Shown here one piece after another: positions 27,060 to 37,890 of a DNA stretch of 64,000 nucleotides; within the stretch, counting starts at the first letter, position 1, and every line of letters starts with the position of its first letter. Source of the DNA: Marmoricola sp. URHB0036. GTDB taxonomy: Bacteria; Actinomycetota; Actinomycetes; Propionibacteriales; Nocardioidaceae. The stretch spans positions 62,001 to 126,000 of the forward strand of contig NZ_AUEP01000010.1 in NCBI RefSeq assembly GCF_000426045.1. Reading direction: 5' to 3'. Below the pieces are notes generated by a model, which was not told the DNA's origin, did no database searches, and saw nothing but the letters and a program-made list of their open reading frames with translations. The position numbers and the translations under genes were made by a program.

Positions 27060-28750
27060 ATCCCCTGCTCGTGCCCCTGGCAGCCGGTGGCGTCGACGGG
27101 GTTGCCCTCCTCGTGCTGATCGTGCTGTTCGCCGTGGTGACCGTGCTCGGCTTCATGGCGACCCGGTTCAAGCGAGGCGACAACCTGGACTCGCTCGACG
27201 AGTGGGGGCTGGGCGGCCGCAAGTTCGGCACCTGGATCACCTGGTTCCTGCTGGGCGGTGACCTCTACACGGCCTACACGTTCATCGCCGTGCCGGCCGC
27301 GATGTTCGCCACCGGCTCGGTCGCCGGCTTCTTCGCTGTGCCGTACACGATCATCCTCTACCCGATCATCTTCATCTTCATGGCGCGGCTGTGGTCGGTC
27401 AGCCACCGCCACGGCTACGTGACGACCGCCGACTTCGTGCGCGGGCGCTACGACTCCCGGGTGCTCTCGCTCGCGGTCGCGGTGACCGGGTTCATCGCGA
27501 CGATGCCCTACATCGCCCTGCAGCTGGTCGGCATCGAGGCAGTCCTCGAGGTGGTCGGGCTCGGGGGCAGCGACAACTGGCTGGCCAAGGACCTGCCGCT
27601 GCTGGTCGCGTTCGTGCTGCTGGCGGCGTACACCTACACCTCGGGGCTGCGTGCGCCGGCCGTGATCGCGTTCGTGAAGGACGCGCTGATCTACCTCGTG
27701 ATCATCGTCGCGATCGTCTACCTGCCTCACAAGTTCGGTGGCTGGGGGCACATCTTCGACGCCGCCCAGGACAAGATGAGCTCGACGAACCCGGCAACGG
27801 GCAAGCCCACCGGGACGTTCATCCCCGGTGCCGGCTCGGCGACCGTGCCCGGCTACTGGGCCTACGCCACGCTCGCCCTGGGCTCGGCGATGGCGCTGTT
27901 CATGTATCCCCACTCGGTCACGGCGACGCTCTCCTCCGAGAGTCGCAAGACGATCCGGCGCAACTCCGCGATCCTGCCGGCGTACTCCTTCGTCCTAGGG
28001 CTCCTCGCCCTGCTGGGCTGGGTCGCCATCGCCGCGGGTACCAAGCCCGTGGGTGCGGACGGCAAGCCCAACCCGCAGCTGGTGATCCCGCAGCTGTTCG
28101 AGGACTCCTTCCCGAGCTGGTTCGCCGGCGTGGCCTTCGCCGCGGTCGCGATCGGGGCACTGGTGCCGGCGGCGATCATGTCGATCGCCGCGGCGAACAC
28201 GTTCACGCGCAACATCTACAAGGAGTGGATCAAACCGAACGCCACCGTCGCGGAAGAGGCGAAGGTCTCCAAGCTCGCCTCTCTGGCAGTCAAGGCGTTC
28301 GCGCTGCTCTTCGTGCTGACGCTCGACAACCAGAACGCCATCAACTTCCAGCTGCTCGGCGGCATCTGGATCCTGCAGACGTTCCCGGCCATCGTGTTCA
28401 GCCTCTACACGCGGTGGTTCCACCGCTACGCGCTGCTCGCCGGGTGGGCGGTCGGCATGATCTACGGCACCGTTGCGGCGTACCAGGTCGCGAGTCCGGT
28501 GACCAAGCACTTCGGTGGCTCGCTGAAGACGATCCCGTCGATCGAGCAGATGGGCTACATCGCGGTCACGGCGTTCGTGCTGAACGTGGCCGTCGCCGTC
28601 GTGCTGTCGGCGGTGCTGCGGACGATGAAGTTCTCCAACGGGTCCGACGAGACGACGACGGGCGACTACTTCGCCGACGCCGGCGACCCGCGCGTGGAGA
28701 AGGACAAGGCAGCGCGGGAGGTCAACGAGGCTGATCCGACGTCGGCGTAA
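27056..28750 (+). CDS. sodium:solute symporter (SSS family)
   Basis: 564-residue SLC5/SSS transporter with about 13 helices. The family pattern starts with FKRGDNLDSLDEWGLGGRKFG (helix 1-2 loop) and includes GYVTTADFVRGRYDSR and a GSAMALFMYPHSVTATLSS segment. Members next to DUF3311 resemble monocarboxylate/MctP or pantothenate-type carriers, so acetate, pyruvate or similar acids are candidates. It is translationally coupled to the DUF3311 gene. Its stop is 8 bp from that of the convergent lipid kinase. Confidence 0.88.
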   Translation: MNPLLVPLAAGGVDGVALLVLIVLFAVVTVLGFMATRFKRGDNLDSLDEWGLGGRKFGTWITWFLLGGDLYTAYTFIAVPAAMFATGSVAGFFAVPYTIILYPIIFIFMARLWSVSHRHGYVTTADFVRGRYDSRVLSLAVAVTGFIATMPYIALQLVGIEAVLEVVGLGGSDNWLAKDLPLLVAFVLLAAYTYTSGLRAPAVIAFVKDALIYLVIIVAIVYLPHKFGGWGHIFDAAQDKMSSTNPATGKPTGTFIPGAGSATVPGYWAYATLALGSAMALFMYPHSVTATLSSESRKTIRRNSAILPAYSFVLGLLALLGWVAIAAGTKPVGADGKPNPQLVIPQLFEDSFPSWFAGVAFAAVAIGALVPAAIMSIAAANTFTRNIYKEWIKPNATVAEEAKVSKLASLAVKAFALLFVLTLDNQNAINFQLLGGIWILQTFPAIVFSLYTRWFHRYALLAGWAVGMIYGTVAAYQVASPVTKHFGGSLKTIPSIEQMGYIAVTAFVLNVAVAVVLSAVLRTMKFSNGSDETTTGDYFADAGDPRVEKDKAAREVNEADPTSA

Positions 28751-28758
28751 CCGAACGA

Positions 28759-31083
<2,325 letters not shown>

Positions 31084-31087
31084 CGGC

Positions 31088-31714
31088 TCAGGGTCGGCGT
31101 ACGAGGGCGACGAACAGGTCGGCCACCACGTCGGCCAGGCCGTCGGGCTCGAGCTCGACGTCGCCGGAGAGCCACGCGGCGACCAGCTCCGCCAGACCAC
31201 CGACGAAGATGATCCCCTGCACCCGGGCTCGGTCCGGCTTCCACGCGCGGTCGCCGTAGAGCTCGGCGGCCTCGTGCGCGGCGATCTCCGCGAAGGTGAC
31301 GACCAGCTCCTTGCGGCGCTGACGCAGGGCCGCGATCGTGCGTGCGTGCATCACCGCGACCACGGCACGGTCGCGGTGGGCCGCCGCCCAGTGGGCGAAG
31401 TCGCGGGCCATCGCGAGCACCCGCTCTTCGGTGCTGCCCGGAGTGTCCTGGAGCACCCGGACGGCGTTGCGCGAGATCTCGTCGGTGACCCGCTCGAGTG
31501 CGGCGACGAGCGCCGCGTCGCGGTGCGCGAAGCTCTCGTAGAAGTAGCGCTCGGTGAGGCCTGCCTCCTGGCAGATCGCCGTCATGGTGGCCCGTTCGCC
31601 CTGGCCGGCCAGCACGGTGATGGCGGCCTCGACCAGCCGGGCGCGGCGGTCCTCGGTGCGCTCCTGGGCCGAGCGACCCCCGTAGCTGCGCTCCACCGAA
31701 CTCATGGACGGCAT
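31088..31714 (-). CDS. TetR-family repressor
   Basis: 208 residues. The helix-turn-helix lies at about 20-65 (ERATMTAICQEAGLTERYFYESFAHRD region); the remainder is the ligand-binding helical domain. The ATG at 31714 was chosen because GGGAGG sits 7 nt upstream; ATG 31705 is the alternative. A perfect palindrome between it and the divergent P450 suggests it represses both itself and the P450-SDR pair. The ligand is likely the P450 substrate or a related hydrophobic compound, by inference from context only. Confidence 0.88.
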   Translation of the reverse strand: MPSMSSVERSYGGRSAQERTEDRRARLVEAAITVLAGQGERATMTAICQEAGLTERYFYESFAHRDAALVAALERVTDEISRNAVRVLQDTPGSTEERVLAMARDFAHWAAAHRDRAVVAVMHARTIAALRQRRKELVVTFAEIAAHEAAELYGDRAWKPDRARVQGIIFVGGLAELVAAWLSGDVELEPDGLADVVADLFVALVRRP

Positions 31715-31742
31715 CTTGACGCCTCCCGACCGATCCACAAAA

Positions 31743-31762
31743 CTGACAGGGCATTCTGTCAG
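31743..31762. promoter_or_regulatory. TetR operator palindrome
   Basis: CTGACAG-GGCATT-CTGTCAG, perfect seven-base arms, nearly central between the TetR (31714) and P450 (31789) starts. Confidence 0.75.
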
Positions 31763-31788
31763 ACGGCTGGGTCGGGAAACGGAGGGCC

Positions 31789-33132
31789 ATGTCGCAGACC
31801 GTCCGCCCGGCGCCGTACCGACGCGGCGGCGCGCCGTTCCTGGGCGCCACCCTGGCCTACATCCGTGACCCGCTGCGGCTGATGCGCGAGCAGTACGACG
31901 CCTACGGCCCCGTCTCCGAGCTCGAGTTCGTCGGTGGGCGCGCGACGGTGCTGCTCGGTCCCGACGCGTGCGCCGCTGCGCTCCAGAACAAGGACAAGGC
32001 CTTCGTCAACGGACCAGGCTGGGGCGAGATCGTCGGACCGTTCTTCCATCGAGGCCTGATGCTGCTCGACTTCGAGGAGCATCACCGGCACCGGATGCTG
32101 ATGCAGCAGGCGTTCACCCGACCCCGGCTCGAGTCCTACGTGTCGGCGCTCGGCCCGGCGGTCGCCACCGGCCTCGACGCCTGGGAACCACGTCCGGACT
32201 TCCGCGTCTACCCGGCCCTGAAGTCGCTCACCCTCGACCTGGCGACGCAGGTGTTCATGGGTGGCGCCGAGCTGGCGTCGCCCGACGAGCTCCAGCGGGT
32301 GAACCGCGCATTCGTGGCCTGCGTGCAGGCGGCCACCGGGTTCGTACGCCGCCCACTGCCCGGCACCCGGTGGGGGCGGGCGATGCGCGGACGTCGCCTG
32401 CTGGAGGAGTTCTTCGGCCGGCACCTTGCTGCCAAGCGGGAAGGCGGTGGCGACGACCTGTTCTCCGTGCTCGCCTCGCTGCGGGACGACGAGGGGGAAG
32501 GGCTCTCCGACAGCGACGTCGTCAACCACATGATCTTCCTGCTGATGGCGGCCCACGACACCTCGACCATCACCGTGACCACGATGATGCGCCAGCTCGG
32601 TGCCCACCCGAGGTGGCGCGAGCGCCTCCGCGACGAGGCGGCCTCACTCTCCGACAGCCCGACCCTCGACGAGCTCGACGCGCTGGAGTCGTTCGACCTC
32701 GTCATGAAGGAGTGCCTGCGCCTGGTCCCGCCGGTGCCCGTGGTGGCGCGGCGCTCGGTCAAGGAGACCGAGGTGCTCGGCGTACGCATCCCGGCCGACC
32801 AGCCGGTCGCGGTGATGCTGCACCTCGGGCACCACATGTCGGAGTACTGGCCGCAGCCGGAGGTCTTCGACCCGATGAGGTTCGCCAGCCACCGGCGTGA
32901 GGACAAGGTCCACCGGCACGCCTGGGAGCCGTTCGGTGGGGGCGTGCACAAGTGCCTCGGGATGGCCTTCGCCGGGTCGGAGGTCAAGCTCATCGTGCAC
33001 CAGCTGCTCCGCCGTTTCGACTGGACAGTGGACGCGGCGTACCGCGACCGGCTGAACTACCACTCACTCCCGTTCCCCTCGGACGGCCAGCCGGTCGCCC
33101 TCCGTCGTCTCGAAAGGACAACGCACTCATGA
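31789..33132 (+). CDS. cytochrome P450
   Basis: 447-residue soluble mono-oxygenase. The I-helix oxygen motif reads AAHDTS (about 265) in place of the usual AGxDT; the K-helix ExxR is in KECLR (about 310) and the haem ligand loop is FGGGVHKCLG (about 382-391), with Cys as the axial ligand. The HHRHRMLMQQAF C-helix pattern recalls CYP51-like and CYP120-like groups rather than typical camphor-type bacterial P450s. It is co-transcribed with the overlapping SDR gene and controlled by the divergent TetR. Redox partners are not encoded nearby. Substrate unknown, possibly a steroid or isoprenoid. Confidence 0.93.
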   Translation: MSQTVRPAPYRRGGAPFLGATLAYIRDPLRLMREQYDAYGPVSELEFVGGRATVLLGPDACAAALQNKDKAFVNGPGWGEIVGPFFHRGLMLLDFEEHHRHRMLMQQAFTRPRLESYVSALGPAVATGLDAWEPRPDFRVYPALKSLTLDLATQVFMGGAELASPDELQRVNRAFVACVQAATGFVRRPLPGTRWGRAMRGRRLLEEFFGRHLAAKREGGGDDLFSVLASLRDDEGEGLSDSDVVNHMIFLLMAAHDTSTITVTTMMRQLGAHPRWRERLRDEAASLSDSPTLDELDALESFDLVMKECLRLVPPVPVVARRSVKETEVLGVRIPADQPVAVMLHLGHHMSEYWPQPEVFDPMRFASHRREDKVHRHAWEPFGGGVHKCLGMAFAGSEVKLIVHQLLRRFDWTVDAAYRDRLNYHSLPFPSDGQPVALRRLERTTHS

Positions 33133-33962
33133 GCAAGCGCGACATCTCCGGACTCACGGTCGTGATCACCGGGGCGGCCCGCGGGATCGGTGAGGCGACG
33201 GCCGAGCTGCTGGCCTCCCAGGGCGCCACGGTGGCCCTCGGCGACCTCGACGAGGTCCTGGTCAAGCAGGTCGCGGAGCGGGTGGGGCGGGGTGCCGTCG
33301 GCGCCCGGCTCGACGTCACCGACGCGGACTCGTGGCGGGCCTTCCTGGCCGAGATCGGTGAGGTCGGCCCGATCGACGTACTCGTGAACAACGCCGGCAT
33401 CATGCCCCTCGGCTCGGTCCTCAAGGAGCCCGACGCCGTCACCAAGGCGATCATCGACGTCAACGTGCACGGGCTGATCAACGGCACCAAGGCGGTCGCG
33501 CCGGGCATGGTGGAGCGGGGTCGGGGCGCGATCGTCAACGTCGCCTCGGCGGTCGGCCGGGTCGCGGTCGCGGACGGTGCCACCTACTCGGCCTCGAAGT
33601 TCGCAGCGGTCGGCTTCAGCGAGGCGACCCGGGCCGAGCTCAGGCCGCACGGCATCGACGTGTCCGTCGTACTCCCCACGATCGTGCAGACCGAGCTGTC
33701 CGCCGGCGTCCCGGCCGCCAAGGGCGTCAAGTCCGTCACCGCGCAGGACGTCGCCGAAGTGATCGCCACGACCATCCGTACCGGACTCCCGGAGCTGTGG
33801 GTGCCGCGCTGGGTGCTCGGCATGACCAAGGCGACCGGCGTGCTGCCGCGCTGGCTGCAGGACAAGATCGCCGGTGCCTTCGGTGCCGATCGCGTGCTGG
33901 CCGACCGTGACGAGTCGAAGCGGGCCGCCTACGAGGCGCGGGTGCGCCCGCCCGCCGGCTGA
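33129..33962 (+). CDS. short-chain dehydrogenase/reductase
   Basis: 277-residue classical SDR. Cofactor loop TGAARGIG (about 12-19), LDVTDADSW, NNAGIMPLG, and the catalytic Ser (SAVGR), Tyr and Lys in YSASK (about 155-159) are all present. An acidic residue (GDLDE) after beta-2 suggests NAD(H) preference. It overlaps the P450 stop (ATGA) and so is translationally coupled; it may oxidise the hydroxylated product. A C-terminal region of about 55 residues (LPRWLQDKIAGAFGADRVL) is longer than in minimal SDRs. Confidence 0.92.
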   Translation: MSKRDISGLTVVITGAARGIGEATAELLASQGATVALGDLDEVLVKQVAERVGRGAVGARLDVTDADSWRAFLAEIGEVGPIDVLVNNAGIMPLGSVLKEPDAVTKAIIDVNVHGLINGTKAVAPGMVERGRGAIVNVASAVGRVAVADGATYSASKFAAVGFSEATRAELRPHGIDVSVVLPTIVQTELSAGVPAAKGVKSVTAQDVAEVIATTIRTGLPELWVPRWVLGMTKATGVLPRWLQDKIAGAFGADRVLADRDESKRAAYEARVRPPAG

Positions 33963-33982
33963 GTCCGCCCCACGGCCACCGT

Positions 33983-33988
33983 TAGCAT
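33983..33988 (+). promoter_or_regulatory. leaderless -10 (TAGCAT) for purD
   Basis: TAGCAT ends 8 nt before the GTG start of purD, in the 34-bp gap after the SDR gene. Confidence 0.5.
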
Positions 33989-33996
33989 CTGCCAGC

Positions 33997-35265
33997 GTGA
34001 AGGTCCTCGTCATCGGCTCCGGCGGCCGTGAGCACGCGCTCGCGCTGTCCCTCTCCCGCGACCCGGCCGTCGAGGAGGTCCACGCCGCACCCGGCAACCC
34101 CGGCATCGCCGCCGTCGCCACCCTGCACGAGGTCGACCAGCTCGACGGCGACGCGGTCGCGACGCTCGCCGAGCAGGTCGGTGCCGACCTCGTCGTCGTC
34201 GGTCCCGAGGCGCCCTTGGTCGCGGGGGTCGCCGACGCCGTCCGCGACCGCGGCATCAGCTGCTTCGGCCCCTCGCAGGAGGCGGCCGAGCTCGAGGGCT
34301 CGAAGGCGTTCGCCAAGCACGTGATGGCCTCAGCCGGAGTCCCGACCGCCATGGCGCACGTCTGCACCACGACCGACGAGGTGGCCGCGGCCCTCGACGC
34401 CTTCGGCCCGCCGTACGTCGTGAAGGACGACGGCCTCGCCGCCGGCAAGGGCGTCGTGGTGACCGACGACCGCGAGGCAGCCGCCGCCCACGCCGCGCAG
34501 TGCCTGGGCGACGAAGGTGGCGAAGGTGGCGAAGGTGGCGGGGGCGGCCGGGTGGTGATCGAGGAGTACCTCGACGGCCCCGAGGTCTCCCTGTTCGCGA
34601 TCACCGACGGCACCACGGTCTACCCGCTCCTGCCGGCCCAGGACTTCAAGCGCATCTCCGACGGCGACGAAGGTCCGAACACCGGCGGCATGGGCGCCTA
34701 CACCCCGCTCCCGTGGGCGCCGGCGGACCTCGTCGCCGACGTGGACCAGCGGGTCCTCCAACCGACCGTCGACGAGATGGCCCGACGCGGCGCCACCTTC
34801 ACCGGGTTGCTCTACGCCGGACTCGCGCTCACCTCGCGCGGCGTCCGCGTGGTCGAGTTCAACGCCCGGTTCGGTGACCCCGAGACCCAGCCGCTGCTCG
34901 CCCTGCTCGACTCGCCCCTCGCCGCCCTCCTGCTCGCCGCGGCCGAGGGTCGGCTGCACGAGGTCGAGCCCCCCCGGTGGAAGGCGGGTGCTGCCGTCGC
35001 GGTGGTGATGGCCAGCGCGGGCTACCCGGAGTCCTCCTCCAAGGGAGACGTCATCACCGGCGCCGAGGCCGTGGACGGGGCGGACGTCATCCACGCGGGA
35101 ACGGCCCTGCTGGACGGCAACCTGGTGACCGCCGGCGGCCGGGTGCTGGCGGTCACTGCTGTCGGCACGGACATCGCCGACGCGCGGTCCCGCGCCTACG
35201 ACGGCGTGGGCGCGATCAGCTTCGACGGTGCCCAGTGGCGCACCGACATCGCCGCCGAGGTCTGA
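33997..35265 (+). CDS. purD: phosphoribosylamine-glycine ligase (GAR synthetase)
   Basis: ATP-grasp enzyme for step two of purine synthesis. 422 residues. VIGSGGREHAL at the N-terminus, VVGPEAPLVAG, KDDGLAAGKGVVV and EFNARFGDPETQ are the family signatures. Three tandem GAAGGTGGC units (34513-34539) add a GGE-rich stretch in the middle ATP-grasp region before the conserved VVIEEYLDGPEVS, a length-variable loop. GTG start set by the leaderless hexamer. A 38-bp palindrome follows the stop. Confidence 0.97.
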   Translation: MKVLVIGSGGREHALALSLSRDPAVEEVHAAPGNPGIAAVATLHEVDQLDGDAVATLAEQVGADLVVVGPEAPLVAGVADAVRDRGISCFGPSQEAAELEGSKAFAKHVMASAGVPTAMAHVCTTTDEVAAALDAFGPPYVVKDDGLAAGKGVVVTDDREAAAAHAAQCLGDEGGEGGEGGGGGRVVIEEYLDGPEVSLFAITDGTTVYPLLPAQDFKRISDGDEGPNTGGMGAYTPLPWAPADLVADVDQRVLQPTVDEMARRGATFTGLLYAGLALTSRGVRVVEFNARFGDPETQPLLALLDSPLAALLLAAAEGRLHEVEPPRWKAGAAVAVVMASAGYPESSSKGDVITGAEAVDGADVIHAGTALLDGNLVTAGGRVLAVTAVGTDIADARSRAYDGVGAISFDGAQWRTDIAAEV

Positions 35266-35279
35266 CCCCTTCGGTGAGC

Positions 35280-35317
35280 GCTACGTAGTTGGGTCCACGT
35301 GGGCCCAACTACGTAGC
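35280..35317. terminator. 38-bp near-perfect palindrome after purD
   Basis: Nineteen-base arms meet at a CCACGTGG centre; the outer part is GCTACGTAGTTGGG / CCCAACTACGTAGC. The one mismatch (35294/35303) becomes a G.U pair in RNA. It begins 14 nt after the purD stop. Probably a strong terminator, although no U tract follows. Confidence 0.6.
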
Positions 35318-35365
35318 ACTTGTGAAGCAGGCCGTGCTGTCGGTGCCGACGCCTAGCGTCGAGCC

Positions 35366-35908
35366 ATGTTGATGAGCGCTCGGGAAGCCTGCGCGGCGCT
35401 GTCTCCCCTCGGGCTCAGCCGCGGTCAAGGGCAGCGGGTCCTGGCAGCGGGTCTAGCGGGCGATCCGCTCCGGACGCGATCTGCCCTGCTCTACGAGGAG
35501 CGGCTGGTCCGCGCGCTGGCGGAACGACCGACGATCTCCTGGCCGGAGGTCCATGAGCTGTGTGCCGCTGGAGTGTTCGTCTCCCGACGCACGGTCGACC
35601 CGACGCGCTGCCCGGCGGAGCAGATCGAGGCTCTGAGCAGCGGCTGGGGATCGGTCTCGCCCTGGAGCTGGTGGGAGATGGGTTGCCAGATCCGCACGCA
35701 CGGCAGCATTGCGTTCGTCGCCACGGTGGCCGGTTTCGTCGTGCTCGGCGGCGACATCGTGGGGCTGCGCGACGGCTCCCGGTTGCTGATCGAACCACCC
35801 GGTGAGTGGTTCGGGTCCTTCGAGGGGCACCGTCTCCCCAGCGGTCCAGGGCGCCCTTGGGTCCTCCGGCTCGGCACCCTCCGACTGGGGCAGCACGCCG
35901 CGACCTGA
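35366..35908 (+). CDS. hypothetical protein
   Basis: 180 residues, not recognised. Residues about 4-50 look like a helical, possibly DNA-binding or adaptor region (REACAALSPLGLSRGQGQRVL...); residues about 95-175 are Trp/Gly-rich and probably beta-stranded. TAGCGT (35354-35359) ends 6 nt before the ATG, so it is transcribed and translated from its own leaderless promoter. It lies in the purine region between purD and purB with no obvious functional link. No membrane segment or signal peptide. Confidence 0.65.
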   Translation: MLMSAREACAALSPLGLSRGQGQRVLAAGLAGDPLRTRSALLYEERLVRALAERPTISWPEVHELCAAGVFVSRRTVDPTRCPAEQIEALSSGWGSVSPWSWWEMGCQIRTHGSIAFVATVAGFVVLGGDIVGLRDGSRLLIEPPGEWFGSFEGHRLPSGPGRPWVLRLGTLRLGQHAAT

Positions 35909-35920
35909 GAAGATTGCCGG

Positions 35921-37339
35921 GTGACCGTCCCCAACGTCCTCGCCACGCGCTACGCCGGGGCGGACCTCGCCGAGATCTGGTCGCCGGAGCACAAGATCGT
36001 GCTCGAGCGGCGCCTGTGGATCGCCGTGCTCACCGCGCAGAAGGACCTCGGTGTCGACGTGCCCGACGGGGTGATCGAGGACTACGAGGCCGTGGTCGAG
36101 AAGGTCGACCTCGCGAGCATCGCCGCGCGCGAGCGCGTGACTCGGCACGACGTGAAGGCGCGCATCGAGGAGTTCAGTGCGTTGGCCGGCCACGAGCACA
36201 TCCACAAGGGGATGACCTCGCGCGACCTCACCGAGAACGTCGAGCAGCTGCAGATCCGGTCCTCGCTGGTGCTGCTGCGCACCCGGGTGGTGGCGACGCT
36301 GGCCCGGCTGGCCCGGCTCGCGACCGAGCACGAGGCGCTGGTGATGGCCGGTCGCTCCCACAACGTCGCGGCCCAGGCGACGACGCTCGGCAAGCGGTTC
36401 GCCACCGTCGCCGACGAGATGCTGGTCGCGCTCGACCGGCTCGACGACCTCCTCGCGCGCTATCCGTTGCGCGGCATCAAGGGCCCGATGGGCACCTCCC
36501 AGGACATGCTCGACCTGCTCGACGGGTCGACGGCCTCGCTCGGCGAGCTCGAGGAACGGGTGGCCCGCCATCTCGGCTTCGACCGGGTGCTCACGAGCGT
36601 CGGACAGGTCTATCCGCGCTCGCTCGACTTCGACGTCGTCTCCGCGCTCGTCCAGCTGGTGGCCGGGCCGTCGAACCTGGCCACCACCATCCGGCTGATG
36701 GCCGGCATCGAGCTGGTGACCGAGGGCTTCAAGGAGGGGCAGGTCGGCTCCTCGGCGATGCCGCACAAGATGAACACCCGCTCCTGCGAGCGCGTCAACG
36801 GGCTGGCCGTGGTGCTGCGTGGCCAGCTGTCGATGGTCGGCGAGCTGGCCGGTGACCAGTGGAACGAGGGCGACGTCTCCTGCTCCGTCGTACGCCGCGT
36901 GGCGCTGCCGGACGCGTTCTTCGCCGCCGACGGCCTGTTCCAGACGTTCCTGACCGTGCTCGACGAGTTCGGAGTCTTTCCAGCGGTCGTGCAGCGCGAG
37001 CTCGACCGCTACCTGCCCTTCCTGACCACCACCAAGGTGCTGATGGCTGCGGTCCGCAACGGCGTCGGCCGCGAAGAGGCGCACGAGGCGATCAAGGAGC
37101 ACGCGGTCGCCGTGGCCCTCGAGATGCGTCAGGGACTGGCCGAGAACGACCTCTTCGCGCGTCTCGGGGCCGACCCGCGGCTGGGCCTCTCCGCACAGCA
37201 GCTGGCAGTCCTGGTAGCGGATCCGATCGAGTTCACCGGCGCCGCACGCGAGCAGGTGGCCGCCGTCGTACGACGGGTCGAGGACGTGGTGTCGGGCGAT
37301 CCGGAGGCGGCTCACTACCGTCCCGGCGAGATCCTCTGA
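35921..37339 (+). CDS. purB: adenylosuccinate lyase
   Basis: Releases fumarate from SAICAR and from adenylosuccinate, so it acts in both IMP and AMP synthesis. 472 residues. The fumarase-superfamily signature GSSAMPHKMNTRSCER (about 277-292) contains the flexible loop with catalytic Ser; TSRDLTENVEQLQ and GRSHNVAAQATTLG give the other active-site stretches. GTG start 12 bp after the hypothetical gene; an AAGATT hexamer upstream is a poor match for a leaderless -10, so read-through is possible. Confidence 0.97.
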   Translation: MTVPNVLATRYAGADLAEIWSPEHKIVLERRLWIAVLTAQKDLGVDVPDGVIEDYEAVVEKVDLASIAARERVTRHDVKARIEEFSALAGHEHIHKGMTSRDLTENVEQLQIRSSLVLLRTRVVATLARLARLATEHEALVMAGRSHNVAAQATTLGKRFATVADEMLVALDRLDDLLARYPLRGIKGPMGTSQDMLDLLDGSTASLGELEERVARHLGFDRVLTSVGQVYPRSLDFDVVSALVQLVAGPSNLATTIRLMAGIELVTEGFKEGQVGSSAMPHKMNTRSCERVNGLAVVLRGQLSMVGELAGDQWNEGDVSCSVVRRVALPDAFFAADGLFQTFLTVLDEFGVFPAVVQRELDRYLPFLTTTKVLMAAVRNGVGREEAHEAIKEHAVAVALEMRQGLAENDLFARLGADPRLGLSAQQLAVLVADPIEFTGAAREQVAAVVRRVEDVVSGDPEAAHYRPGEIL

Positions 37340-37378
37340 CACCACCCGTCCACTGTCCGAAACGTGAGTATTTGGGGC

Positions 37379-37407
37379 TTGTGACCGGGCTGTCTGTCGC
37401 TTAGCGT
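37379..37407 (+). promoter_or_regulatory. sigma70-type promoter upstream of acyP
   Basis: TTGTGA (37379-37384), 17 bp, TAGCGT (37402-37407). The predicted start near 37414 leaves a leader of about 96 nt containing a strong hairpin. Confidence 0.5.
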
Positions 37408-37460
37408 CGGGGACGTACGAGCCTTGAGTGGACGCGCCGATTCTGCCCGGTGCACCACGC

Positions 37461-37497
37461 CAGGGACCGCCCCCTTCCGGATCGGGGGTGGTCCCTG
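37461..37497 (+). promoter_or_regulatory. strong hairpin directly before acyP
   Basis: CAGGGACCGCCCCC and GGGGGTGGTCCCTG, fourteen pairs (one G.U) around a 9-nt loop, end 12 nt before the acyP ATG. It could act as a terminator for transcription coming from purB or affect acyP translation. Confidence 0.5.
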
Positions 37498-37509
37498 TTG
37501 GCTGGTTCC

Positions 37510-37782
37510 ATGGACAGCACTGCAGTCGAGGTCGTGGTGACCGGGCACGTCCAGGGCGTCTTCTTCCGGGCCGCGTTGCGCGAGCAGGCCGAGCAGCGGG
37601 GTGTGACCGGCTGGGTGCGCAACGAGCCCGACGGCTCCGTGCACGCCCATCTCGAGGGGCCGGTCGATGCCGTTCAGGACCTCGTGAGCTGGTGTGGCCA
37701 CGGCCCGCCGGCGGCCCGGGTCGAGGCGGTGCGGACCGCCGACGCCGAGCCGATCGGAGCCCCTTCATTCGAGTCCGGCTAG
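37510..37782 (+). CDS. acyP: acylphosphatase
   Basis: Hydrolyses acyl phosphates such as carbamoyl or acetyl phosphate. 90 residues, standard. The signature GHVQGVFFRAALREQA carries the catalytic Arg, and GWVRNEPDGSVHAHLEG the catalytic Asn. The start ATG follows a strong hairpin; no good ribosome site is visible between hairpin and start, so translation may depend on the structure. It is monocistronic, and the KAIL-repeat gene follows 108 bp later. Confidence 0.93.
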   Translation: MDSTAVEVVVTGHVQGVFFRAALREQAEQRGVTGWVRNEPDGSVHAHLEGPVDAVQDLVSWCGHGPPAARVEAVRTADAEPIGAPSFESG

Positions 37783-37797
37783 TTCCGATTCCGAATT

Positions 37798-37829
37798 GTC
37801 CGGTTTGTATACTTTAGTCCAAAACGGAC
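37798..37829 (+). promoter_or_regulatory. operator-flanked promoter of KAIL gene B
   Basis: Ten-base arms GTCCGGTTTG and CAAAACGGAC (one mismatch) flank TATACTTTAGTC, whose first six bases (37808-37813) are a consensus -10. A dimeric regulator here would cover the promoter core. Confidence 0.6.
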
Positions 37830-37844
37830 GTAGGCTGTCTCACA

Positions 37845-37867
37845 CGTTGGACCATCGGGGTCCAACG
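37845..37867 (+). promoter_or_regulatory. 5' leader hairpin of KAIL gene B
   Basis: CGTTGGACC-ATCGG-GGTCCAACG, perfect nine-base arms, just before the ribosome site GAGGGGAGGG. It would form at the 5' end of the mRNA. Confidence 0.55.
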
Positions 37868-37890
37868 ATGAGGGGAGGGAACCCATCATC

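Noticed and set aside
37340-37509. A possible small gene between purB and acyP
   Set aside because: No frame with start, ribosome site and plausible composition; the region is better explained by a promoter and hairpin.
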